Positions 1 through 11,400 of a stretch of DNA of 32,266 nucleotides are shown here, in pieces (position 1 is the first letter of the stretch; each line of letters begins with the position of its first letter). The stretch lies in NCBI GenBank assembly GCA_013288445.1, contig JABDBX010000019.1, positions 1 through 32,266 on the forward strand, in the 5' to 3' direction. This stretch comes from Bacteroidota bacterium. GTDB taxonomy: Bacteria; Bacteroidota; Bacteroidia; Chitinophagales; Chitinophagaceae. Both the position numbers and the translations under genes were made by a program. Below the pieces are notes generated by a model. That model did no database searches, had not been told where the DNA came from, and saw only the letters and a program-made list of their open reading frames with translations.

Positions 1-2296
1 CAACAGTTATCCCCATTGTAATGAAACAGCCAGAGGCCGCCGTATAGGTGATAGTAGAAGTACCAGATGTTATCCCTGACACAGAACCTGTAGCCGAACC
101 CACTGTAGCATTGGAATTGCTGCTGGCCCATATGCCAGTGCCGTCTGTCAGTGAAATTGACGAGCCTACACATACGTCGGCAGGGCCTGAAATAGAAGAT
201 GGCAGTGCGCTAATTGTGATCCCGGTTGTTGTAAAACAGCCGGTGGGCAGTGTATAAGTGATAACAGATGAGCCAGCGGTTATCCCGGTTACCAAACCTG
301 ATGAACCAATAGTGGCATTTGAATTGCTGCACGACCAGGTGCCGCCTGCATCGGAGAGAGTAGTGGTGTACCCCACACAAACGTTAAATATCCCCGTGAT
401 AGAGCCCGGCGCCGGGTGGACTGTTACAGTAGTTGTGGCTTTACACCCGGTAGAAAGCATATAGGTGATCACAGACGTCCCCGATGAAACACCGGTAACT
501 ATACCTGTAGAACCTATTGTAACATTTGAGCTGCTGCAACTCCACGCCCCACCTGATGGTCCATCGCTTAGATTTGTTGTAGTACCGGGGCAAACGTTAA
601 GGGAGCCGGAAATAGCAGAAGGAAGCGGGTTGACTGTAAATGTTTCGGCACGAACGCACCCAGCGACAGACGTGTAGGTGATGACAGGTAAGCCCGTGCT
701 AACGCCGGTTACTGCACCTGTTGACCCTACCGATGCACTCCCACTGCTACTGCTCCAGGTGCCGCCCGAAGGAGAAGACCCCAAAGAAGTTGTAGCACCA
801 ACGCATACATCTAATGTTCCGGTAAATGAACTGGGTAATGCGTTTACGGTTACCTGTGCAGTTGCATAACAGCCAGTACCGATCGTGAACGTTATTATTG
901 CTGTGCCTGCCGTTACTCCTGCGACGATTCCGGTTGATCCTACAGTTGCATTTGAACTACTACTGCTCCAGGCGCCGCTTCCCGATGGATCACTCAGGGA
1001 AGTTGTCGAACCAACGCAGACTGTCAACGTGCCGGTAATGGCGGATGGCACGGGGTTTACAGTAATGGCCGCAGTCGCAAAACAACTGGTCCCGATCGTA
1101 TAAGTAATTATAGAGCTCCCGGAAGCCGCCCCGGTTACGGTGCCCGAACCAACGGTAGCATTTGAGTTACTGCACGTCCAGGTTCCGCCACCCGGCGAAC
1201 CACTTATCGCCGTGGTTTCACCAACGCAGACACTTCCTGTTACAGTAATAGTTGGCAATGAATTCACAGTCACAATCGTGGATGCGCTGCACCCGCCTAT
1301 GGTGTACGAAATTGTTGCGGTTCCTGCCGTTACACCGGTAACTATTCCCGTGGATCCAACTGTAGCATTCGAACTGCTGCTGCTCCATGAGCCCCCTGTG
1401 GAAGACTCCGTAAGTGTTGTAGTTGATCCGACACAAACATTTGCGGTCCCTGTAATAGTAGCCGGGGATGTATTGACTGTCACCGGTATAGTTGTTTTAT
1501 TATTACATCCTGTACTTGTAGTTCCGGTTACTGTATATACCGTGGTAACTGTAGGCGTTGCGGTAACCGAAGCCCCTGTTGTGGCAGACAATCCCGCAGC
1601 AGGAGACCAAATGTATGAGCCGCCGGTACCCGCGCCCGAAGAAGTTATTGAAAGACCACCAGCGCCGGTGCAGATGCTACCTGACGTAGGAGACGTGACA
1701 ATCGTAGGGACCGTGCCGCAATTGGCCTGGAAATAGAAATCAACCGCCTGGCCATAGGTCCCGGTACATGGGGCGCTAACAGTGCCACTCGAACAAGAAC
1801 TGGACAGCTCCGAAATAAAAACGCGCATGTGCAGGTGGGTACCAGTGACTACGCCAGTTGTTGGAACAGCAAAACTAAGCGTATGTGTGGAAACACCAGG
1901 AGCATAGGAAATCGCAGTGGTAACAAGTTCTGTAGTCTCATACGTCCCGTTGTTGTTCCAGTCAATAAATACGTAAAGCGAACCTGTGTAGCTTGACAAC
2001 GCGCGGGCAACGCTCATGTTTACCGTACCGCCTGTAGAAGCTGTAATACCCTGCGATGCATAATCATTATAATAGGTTGTACCGGTGCAACTTGTACCTG
2101 AATAAGTAATGGTTGAGGTAACCCCGGTTCCTGATGCAGATATAGATGTAAGGAACTCGAAAGAACAGGAACACGAAAAAGACGGAGTACCGGTTACTGA
2201 ACACTGGGCAAACCCTTTATCTGCTGATAAAACAGAAAAGCTAAATAAAATAAATAAAGAGATTATTCTTGTCAGTTTTTTGAAGGGCATAACCAT
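1..2296 (-). CDS. Secreted GEVED-domain protein with Ig-like repeats (C-terminus off window)
   Basis: The reading frame is open on the minus strand from an ATG at 2296 (a second ATG lies at 2290) to the left edge. The ORF track misses it because its stop lies outside the window. The N-terminus is a signal peptide: KK, a hydrophobic stretch, then a likely cut after GFAQ. About residues 85-105 hold DWNNNGTYE, the Asp/Asn-rich core typical of the GEVED domain in Bacteroidota surface proteins. Next comes one Cys-containing repeat with a YIWSPAAGLSATTG core, the same module as the 8-repeat array of the neighbouring giant gene. At least seven Big2-like repeats follow, with VCVGSTTTL and GGxWSS motifs, about 65-75 residues each. 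The protein is presumably exported and surface-bound. A T9SS sorting domain is expected at the unseen C-terminus but cannot be shown. No Shine-Dalgarno site is evident. Confidence 0.88.
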   Translation of the reverse strand, partial: MVMPFKKLTRIISLFILFSFSVLSADKGFAQCSVTGTPSFSCSCSFEFLTSISASGTGVTSTITYSGTSCTGTTYYNDYASQGITASTGGTVNMSVARALSSYTGSLYVFIDWNNNGTYETTELVTTAISYAPGVSTHTLSFAVPTTGVVTGTHLHMRVFISELSSSCSSGTVSAPCTGTYGQAVDFYFQANCGTVPTIVTSPTSGSICTGAGGLSITSSGAGTGGSYIWSPAAGLSATTGASVTATPTVTTVYTVTGTTSTGCNNKTTIPVTVNTSPATITGTANVCVGSTTTLTESSTGGSWSSSSSNATVGSTGIVTGVTAGTATISYTIGGCSASTIVTVNSLPTITVTGSVCVGETTAISGSPGGGTWTCSNSNATVGSGTVTGAASGSSIITYTIGTSCFATAAITVNPVPSAITGTLTVCVGSTTSLSDPSGSGAWSSSSSNATVGSTGIVAGVTAGTAIITFTIGTGCYATAQVTVNALPSSFTGTLDVCVGATTSLGSSPSGGTWSSSSGSASVGSTGAVTGVSTGLPVITYTSVAGCVRAETFTVNPLPSAISGSLNVCPGTTTNLSDGPSGGAWSCSSSNVTIGSTGIVTGVSSGTSVITYMLSTGCKATTTVTVHPAPGSITGIFNVCVGYTTTLSDAGGTWSCSNSNATIGSSGLVTGITAGSSVITYTLPTGCFTTTGITISALPSSISGPADVCVGSSISLTDGTGIWASSNSNATVGSATGSVSGITSGTSTITYTAASGCFITMGITV

Positions 2297-2368
2297 ACTT
2301 TTTAGTGCAGATCACTATGAAATGAGGAAAATTTTCACAGAGAATTTACATTGCAAATGTGGCAAAGG

Positions 2369-2420
2369 AATGTTATCACAAGACTATTGCCACATTAAGT
2401 GCATTTAAAGAAATTGTTAC
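2369..2420 (-). promoter_or_regulatory. Conserved 52-bp upstream block, copy 1
   Basis: This block lies 73 bp upstream of the GEVED-gene start and matches the block upstream of the giant gene (19541-19592) at 43 of 52 positions without gaps. Both copies read GTAACAATTTCTTTAAA at the distal end and GATAACATT at the proximal end on the minus strand. TAGTCTTG in the middle resembles the Bacteroidota -7 element TAnnTTTG, with a T-rich tract about 20 bp further upstream. The similarity is seen directly; the promoter role is inferred. An 8-bp inverted repeat (2358-2365 with 2387-2394) overlaps this copy only. Confidence 0.6.
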
Positions 2421-2427
2421 CAAATGC

Positions 2428-2467
2428 AAAAAAAGAGGTGAATTACCATTACTGATAATTCACCTCT
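2428..2467 (-). terminator. Rho-independent terminator of the giant gene
   Basis: On the minus strand a perfect 11-12 bp stem (GAGGTGAATT pairing with AATTCACCTC) with a ~10-nt loop is followed by seven T. It begins about 30 bp past the stop codon of the 5668-aa gene and lies just upstream of the next gene's conserved block, so it should insulate the two transcripts. Confidence 0.88.
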
Positions 2468-2498
2468 CACCTATCTCATTCCAAATCCGGTTAAAAAC

Positions 2499-5400
2499 TT
2501 ACCGCTCAATAACCATATGGAATACTTTATTTTCTGTTTCGGTACGCAAATTCAATAGATACATACCATTGGCAATGTTACTTCCAAGCTGCACCTGCTC
2601 ATTTATAATACCATTGTGTGCTAAAACCTTCTGATGATAAATTGCCTGCCCGAGTACATCTGTTACCTCCAGCGACACTTCCACATCTGCGCCAACGCTT
2701 GCTACCAGGCTACCCTTCACAGTAAATATACCCTTGTTAGGGTTTGGTATTACCTGTACATCGCTGACGGATGAAGAAACCTGTTGTACTCCCACATTGT
2801 TTCTTACATGTACCGTAACAGCCGCAGACCCCTGTTCGCCAGAACAGCCGCCATTGCTCGTCACCTGGCAGGTAACCACATCAAGATCGCTGAAATCACT
2901 TCCGGTAAATATCTGGGAATTAGCCCCCGGCACCGCATTTCCATTCACAAACCACTGAACCGAAGGCGTAGGCCCAGCGTTGGAAATTGTGGCTGATAAA
3001 GTTAATGTTTGCCCGCTGACAATATTCAATCCGGGGAATGCGCTTATGCTGACCGTTGGCGTACCTGGCACGTCCACCTCCATATGCAAATGATTGCTGG
3101 TTGCCGTTGGAGACAGGCGGCAGCGATAGTCGCTCGTCATCACGCAGGAAATATCGTCACCATTCGCGGGGACATAACTATAAGTGGACGCTGAGCCGAC
3201 CGCTATGCCATTCTTTACCCAACTATATGTTGGCGTAGAACCGCCATATGTTATCGAAGAGGTGTAATTGACGGCTGTCCCCTGGCAAACAATTGTTCCC
3301 GGGTTTGCATAAACAAGGATCGATGGCGCCTGGTTTGCAAATACGGTCATCGTCACATTGCCACTGATCACGGCTGGCGTTGCACAAGCCATGCTGCTCG
3401 TCATTGCCACACCTACAACATCCCCATTACTTGGTACGTAACTGTAAGACGCCCCTGCTGAAACTACAGAACCATTGACGGACCATTCATAGGATGGCGA
3501 TGTTCCGCCATTCACCGGTGCAGGAGTAAATGTTACGGTAGATCCAGAGCAAACCGTGTCCCCCGCCACCGTTGACACTGCAACATAGGTAGGCGCTAAA
3601 GGATTCACGGTTACCACAGCACTGCCGGCCATTGTGTTTGAACAGGCGGTTGACGCATTAGTGGCAATCACCGTATAAGTACCGGGCGCTGTCTGCAATC
3701 CAAGATCAAGAGGGCCGCCAGTGCTTGGCACAGCAACACCCATTGTAGTAAATCCGTTATATAGTTGGTAATGAACACCGGCAGTAGAGTTGTTTACCCC
3801 TACGTGTACACCGATACCACCTGCACAGTAACTACCGCCACCAACAACATTATAAACTGTTGGAGAAGGATTAACCACAATCGTTGCACTCCCGGACATA
3901 TTACCGGCGCAAGACGTTGCCGTATTGGTCGCTATTACCGTATAAGTGCCGGCCGCCGCTTCCGCGCCGAAATCAAGCGGGGAACCGGTTCCGATCAAAG
4001 CGGAACCAACGGCAGTGCCCGAATTGAATAAACTATAAGAAATACCCGTATTAGATCCTCCGAGGCCAACATGAGGACCTGCGCCGCCGGCACAATAGTT
4101 GCCGCCACCGGTAACGCTAAATGAAGACGGGAGCGGGTTGATACTCACCGTTGCAGTACCCGACATATTGTTGGTGCAGGATGTTAAAATATTAATTGCC
4201 ACAACCGTGTAGCTTCCTGCAATTGTTTGCAGACCAAGGTCAACTGCAAAACCAGTGCCACTAACCGGGCTACCAACTAATGTTGTACCCCTCATCAGTT
4301 GATAACTTGTTCCCGGCGTTGAGCCCAGCGTACCTACATGCACACCGGCGCTACCAGAACAGTAATTACCACCGCCTGTTACAGAATAGACCGCAGGGAG
4401 CGGATTAACAGAAACCGGTAGTGTTCCGGCCATATTATTTGTACAACCCGTAGCTACACTCGTTGCAACGACAGTATAAGAACCTGTGATGGTTTGCAGG
4501 CCAAAATCTAAGGCTGCACCTGAGCCTGTTACCGGGCTGCCCGCAAGAGCGCCGGAATTATAAAGCTGGTACGTGACACCAATATTGGAGCCACTCATAC
4601 CAATATGAACGCCTGCACCACCACTACAGTAACCACCGCCGCCAGTGACAGCAAAAACTGGTGGAAGTGGATTAACCGTTATCGGAGCGCTGCCTGCCAT
4701 ACTACGGCTACAGCCTGTAGTTGGGTCAACAGCAACAACAGTATAAGTTCCGCCAGCCGTATGGTCGCCAAAATCAACCGTGCTGCCGGTACCTGAAACC
4801 GGAGCGCCAGCCATCGCACCTACGTTGTACAATTGGTAGCTAACCCCTAACCCTGACCCACCCAATGTAATATCCACACCTGCGCCACCGGCACAATAGT
4901 TAGAAGCCGAACCCGAAACGGTAAACGAAACCGGTAATGGGTTGATCGCTACCGGAATTGTACCGGACATATTTCCTGTACATGTTGTAGATGTATTTGT
5001 GGCCACAATTGTATAGCTGCCTGCGACAGTTTGCAAACCGAAGTCGAGCGCGAAGCCAGTACCGGGAATTGCAGAACCTGCTGGTGCCCCACCGTTAATT
5101 AATTGGTAGGAGATACCCGTACCAGAGCCAGATAAAGTGATGTGTACACCAGTTCCGCCAGCGCAATAATTGCCACCGCCGCCGGCTGAGTAAACTGTTG
5201 GGGCAGGGCTTATCCCAACAACTGCACTACCGGTCATGGTATTGCTGCACGTAGTGCTGGTACTTGACGCCACGATCGTATAAGTTCCTACGCCGGATTC
5301 CGTTCCGAAATCAATTGGTGCGCCGGTACCTGCCAATGGGCTCTCTATCGCCGACCCACTGTTGAACAATTGGTAATTTACACCGGTGGCTGAACCGCTA

Positions 5401-8400
5401 AGCGAAATGTCTGAACCGGCGCCACCGGCACAATAATTACCACCTCCTGTAACTGCGTAAGCATGTGGCAAGGAATTAATTGTTATTGTTTGGCTACCAG
5501 GCATTGTATTCACACACGACGTTGCAGTATTTGTACCAATTACAGTATAAGTACCTGCGGCAAATTGCAAGCCGAAGTCAATAACGGAACCCGTTCCACC
5601 TTCGGGGCTGCCAACCGGCGAAGTGCCTAAGTATAGCTGATAGGTAGTACCAGAGTTAGAACCGTCAAGGCCAATATGCAGGCCAGCGCCGCCTGCGCAA
5701 TAACCGCCGCCACCAATTACTGCATGAGCAACGGGTAAAGGACTGATTGCTATAGTAACGGCGCCTGACATATTACCAGAGCAGGTTGTGGCGGCACTTG
5801 TAGCTACTATCATATAAGTACCGACCACTGTCTGCACACCGAAATCAATAGCAGAGCCAGTGCCTGCTATCGTTAGACCTGTGGCAACACTACTGTTGTA
5901 CAAAGAATAAGTTACGCCGAGGCTGGAACCGCTAAGACCGACATGAAGGCCAGCGCCACCAGGACAATAATTACCACCACCCGTAACGGTGTAGCTGGTA
6001 GGAAGCGGACTGAGGCCAACCGTTACGCTACCAGTCATAGAACCGGTACAACCTGAGCCTGGAGTATGAGCTACGACAGTATAAGATCCAACCGCAGTCT
6101 GCGGCCCAAAACTCAATGGAGCTCCCGTACCGGTTATTGCAGCCCCTACAGGGGTTGCGCCATCATACAATTGGTAGCTAATGCCGGCATCTGAGCCGTT
6201 AATGCCTACAGCAATACCCGTGCCACCTGGGCAATAATTCCCGCCGCCTGTTACTATATGTGGCGTTGGTAAAGTATTTACTGTCACAGAGGCAATACCG
6301 GTCATAGTATTTGTGCAACCTGTAGTAGTGTTTGTAGCAACAACGGTGTAAGAACCGCCAATAGTTTGCAAACCAAAGTCAATGGCGATACCCGTACCGG
6401 CTACCGGTACGCCGGCTGGCGTGCTGCCAGCATATAACTGGTAATTTACACCGATTGCAGAACCGCTAAGCCCAACATGAACGCCAGACCCACCGCTGCA
6501 GAAATTGCCACCACCCGTAATCGTGTAAAGACCGGGAAGCAGATTAATATTTATCGAAGGACTGCCCGACATAGTATTTGTACAGCCCGTTGCAGGATTC
6601 GTTGCCAAAACAGTGTATGTTCCCGAAGCAGTTTGTGCACCAAAATCAGCAGCGGAGCCAACGCCCAGCACTGAATCGCCAGTTACTGGTGCAGTGCCAT
6701 TGTAAAGTTGGTATTTCACGCCAATAGCAGATCCGCTCAGGCCAATATGGACACCTGTGCCACCCGCACAATAGTTACCACCACCTGTTGTTGGGAATGC
6801 AACGGGTAATGGAGTAATCCCGATTGTTGCACTGCCCGTCATGACATTCGTACAACCCGAAGTTCCGGCAGTCGCCAAAACATTGTAAGTACCCGCAGCA
6901 GTTTGTGACCCAAACCCGATTGCCGAACCTGTACCAGTTACAGCGCTCCCAACAGCAGTAGTGCCGAGGTACAATTGATAATTCACACCGGTTGCAGAAT
7001 TAAGCAGGCTAACAGGCATACCCGTACCGCCCGCACAATAATTACCACCACCACTAACCGGATAGGCCAATGGCAAACCGCTAACACTTACAGTTGCGCT
7101 GCCAGACATAGTGGTTGTACAGGAAGTAGATGTGTTAGTGGCAATCACTGTGTAAGTCCCCGTAGCCGTTTCTGCGCCAAAGTCGAGCGCCGTCCCCGTA
7201 CCGCTAACAGGACCTCCAATGGCGCTGCCATTAAATAACTGGTAGTTTACGCCTATATCAGAAGCGCCCAGGCCAATATGAACACCGGTTGTCCCGGTAC
7301 AATATCCGCCTCCGCCAGTTACCAGGTAACCAGTCGGTAATGGAAGTATGCCTACAGTTGCAGTACCTGTCATATTGCTGCTGCAACCCGTGGTGGTGTT
7401 AGTTGCAACTATGGTGTAAGCACCTGCTGTAGGTGTTGCTCCAAAACTGATTGGGCTGCCTGTACCTGTTACCGCAGAACCGGTAGCTACGCCTGTTTTG
7501 AATAGCTGGTAGCTAATGCCATTCGTGGAACCGCTCAAGCCAATTGCAGGCGCTGTTGCACCGCTGCAATAATTGCCACCACCTGAAACTGGGAACACAG
7601 CAGGCAACGCGTTTACAGTCACGATAACATTGCCCGTCATGGTTGCCTGGCAAAGTGTAGCAGTGTTTACGCCAACGACCGTATAAGTGCCACCCGCAAG
7701 CATGGCGCCAAAATCAATAGGCGCACCAAGCCCTGGGGCTGCGCTGGCCAATGATGTGCCATTATATAAAAAGTAATTGACACCGGAAACAGACCCACCG
7801 AGCGTAATGTGTACGCCGCTGCCGCCTGCGCAATAACTTGTTGCGCTGCTGCCAATTGCAAAAGCCGTAGGTAACGGATTGATAGCAACCGAGGCGCTGC
7901 CAAACAGATTTATTGTGCAGCCAGTAGTTGGGTTTGTAGCCACCACCGTATAAGCGCCCGCAGTCGTAAACGATGAACCGAAACTGATTGCCGAACCTGT
8001 ACCAGGCGCAGCCGAACCCAAAGTAGATGTGCCTATGTACAATTGATAATTAACGCCGGTCTGCGATGCATTTAAACCAACGCCTACACCCGTACCTCCT
8101 GCACAATAAGAGCCACCGCCAGTAACAGTAAAGACCGAGGGAAGCGGGTTAACCGAAACAGTTATAGCACCCGTCATATTATTGGTGCAACCTGTAGAAG
8201 TATTCGTTGCAATTACGGTATAAGAACCCGCTGCGGTTTGGGCACCAAAACTGACTGCGCTACCTGTGCCGGAAACCGGCGCACCAACTGCCGAACCGCC
8301 AAGATATAGCTGGTAACTAATGCCTGTAGCAGAAGTAAATAAACCTACAGCCAGACCGGTACCACCTGCGCAATAGCTACCGCCACCAGACATAGTAACC

Positions 8401-11400
8401 GGCGTGGGCAATGGATTTGTAGTTACCGTTACACTCCCTGTCATAGAACCTATACAACCGGTTGCCGGGTTGGTACCGGTAATTGTGTAGGTACCTAATG
8501 ACGTTTGCAAACCAAAGTCGAGAATTGTGCCGGTGCCCGGAACTGAAGTACCAGCAATAGTGGAACCGTTAAACAATTGGTAGTTAATACCCGTTGTAGA
8601 ATTACTTAGGGAAACATGAACGCCCGAACCACCGCTGCAAAATGTGCCGCCACCCGATTCCACATAAGCCGTGGGTAATGGGTTAACGGTTACAGCAGCG
8701 CTGCCAGACATGGTGATGGCGCATCCGGTGGATACGTTGGTTGCAATAACCGAATAAGAACCACCTAAAGTTTCCGGGCCGAAATCAAATGCTCCGCCTG
8801 TACCGGCTACCGCAGCGCCAACTGTTGTACCAGCGTTATAAAGCTGGTAGCTGATACCCGTGTTTGAAAAGCCCATCCCGATATGTACGCCTGTGCCACC
8901 AGCACAATAACTGCCACCACCGGAAATAGAATACACCGTTGGGAATGCATTTACAGTAACGGTAACGCTACCGGTCATATTATTACCACACGAGGTAATG
9001 GTCCTTGTTCCCACGACTGAATAGGAACCCGCGCCTGAACGTAATCCAAAATCAATTGCGGCTCCGGTACCGGCAACCGAACTGCCGCTTGCAGATGTAC
9101 CTATAAATAATTGATAACTCACACCTGTGTCAGACCCACTTAAACCAATGTGAACCCCGGAACCCCCAGTGCAATAACCACCACCACCAGTAACCGTATA
9201 GGCCGTGGGTAGGGCATTTACCGTAAGTACAGCAGTAGATGAACAACCAGTTGACAGGCTGTAACTGATAACGGGATTACCACCCGAAACGCCTGTAACC
9301 ACACCACCAGTGCCAACTGTAGCAATAGCGGTGCTGCCACTACTCCAGGCGCCACCGGTAGTTGTATTGGACAACAAGGCTGTCGCTCCCTGGCAAAGTA
9401 TCATTGTACCTGTAATTGAAGCAGGAGAAGCATTCACTGTTACCGGCTTAATTATGTAACAGCCTGTTGCAAGTGTATAAGTAATTGTATCTGATCCCAG
9501 CGCAACACCATTCACAATACCCGACGCGGACCCAATTGTGGTCACCGAAGTATTACTGCTGCTCCATGCCCCGCCGCTTATAGCATCGCTCAGTGTAGTT
9601 GACGCGCCTACGCAAACGTTCATAGTGCTGCTGATCGTGGAAGGTAAAGGATTCACCGTAGTTACAATGGTAGCAATACATCCGGTTGGTAACGTATAAG
9701 TAATAACCGGGTTGCCCGACGCAACACCTGAAACTGTACCGGAACTGGTACCTACAGTTGCCAATGAGGTATTGCTGCTTGTCCATGACCCGCCAGACGA
9801 AGCATCGGTTAATGTTGTTGTCAAACCAACACAAACGTTAAGGGTTCCGCTAATGGAAGATGGTAAACTATTCACCGTTACTGGCGTTGATATCATACAG
9901 CCAGTAGGTAAAACAAAAGTAATGACCGGAACTCCCGCTGCAATGCCCGAAACAATCCCCGAGCCAGAACCGATAGTCGCAAATGAAGTATTGCTGCTGC
10001 TCCAGGTACCTGTGCCTGAAGCATCATTTAGCGTTGTTGTTGAGCCGATGCAGACATTTGTAGTCCCTGATATAGCAGCAGGCAACGGATTCACAGTAAC
10101 AGGTATCGTGGCGATACAACCCACCGCTGATGTATATGTTATAGAGGGTGTGCCAGCAGATGCACCGGTTACAACGCCCGTAGCTGAACCGACTGTGGCC
10201 ATTGAAACATTACTGCTGCTCCAGGTGCCGCTGCCGGTATCGCTCAATGTTGTTGTCGCTGCAACACATACATTTAAGGTGCCGGCTATTGCAGCAGGCA
10301 CCGGATTTACAGTAACCTTAGCAGTTGTAAAGCAACCTGTGCTCACCATGTAAGTTATTGCAGCCGCACCTACAGCTACGCCAGTTGCAACACCGGAGGT
10401 AGAACCTACAGTTGCAATAGTCATATCGCTGCTGCTCCATGTGCCGCCTGTTGTAGCGCTGCCTAAAGTGCTGGTAAATCCTACGCACACATTTGCACTA
10501 CCAGTTATGGAAGATGGTGAGGGATTAACGCTTACAACAGCCGTTGACGTTGAAGTACATGCACCATTCGCTGCGGTAACTGTATAAGTAGATGTTGCTG
10601 ATGGCAATGCATAGACCGGATTTGCAGCGCTACCTGTATAGGCGGTAGTAGCTGCCGAATCTGTATAAAGACCGGTAGCAGATGACCACGTTGTTGCGGC
10701 TGGCGTTGTATAATTAATAGTCAATGACCACGAACCGATGGCTGATGATCCAGATGTAAATGTGTATGCGCCAAGCAGATTCCAGGTCCCGTTAAGCGAA
10801 CCTGTACTGAACAATGAACTCCATGTTGTGCTATCTGAGGCATAACCCGTAGCGCCCGTACCCAGCACGGTATCGCCTGCGTAGGTACCGGTATATGGTG
10901 CGCCTGTAGCAGGTATCGGGGTTGTACCCGCCGAGCTGATCGTTGTGTTCACAAAACCCTGGGTACTGCCACTGCCGCCTTTTAAGCTTACGAGATTCAG
11001 TATGTGGCTATTCGCACCTTCCAGATTGTAAATATTATCAGCGTCCCACCCACCACTAAACTGCGATGCATTGAAGGTTACAGAGATACCGGTTATCGTT
11101 GCATTGGTAGGAATGCCGCTCACAGTAACAGGAGAAATACCCTCCACACTCGGCCCGAAAGTTGTAACGCTGGTCGTAGAAAATGTTGCAGAACTTGCAA
11201 CGGCGCCACCTGTGGCGGTGAGCTTTGCAGCAGGGCCGGAAGAACATATGGTAGATGATGCAGGAGAAACGGCTACTGAAGAAGGAGTATTCAATGAATT
11301 AACGGTTGCCAATGCAATATTTGTACAGGTACCGTTAAAGAAAGAATACGATATGGTAGCACTGCCTACGCTAACAGGACTAACTATACCTGTAGAACCT

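Noticed and set aside
48-1736. Series of plus-strand ORFs of about 60-200 aa spaced every ~210-240 bp
   Set aside because: They are antisense shadows of the minus-strand Ig-like repeats. Their spacing equals the repeat length, and the minus frame gives signal peptide, GEVED and repeat motifs.
3597-9209. Regular ~267-bp periodicity considered as a CRISPR array or satellite
   Set aside because: The period is far too long for CRISPR, there is no identical short repeat, and the array is continuous coding sequence.
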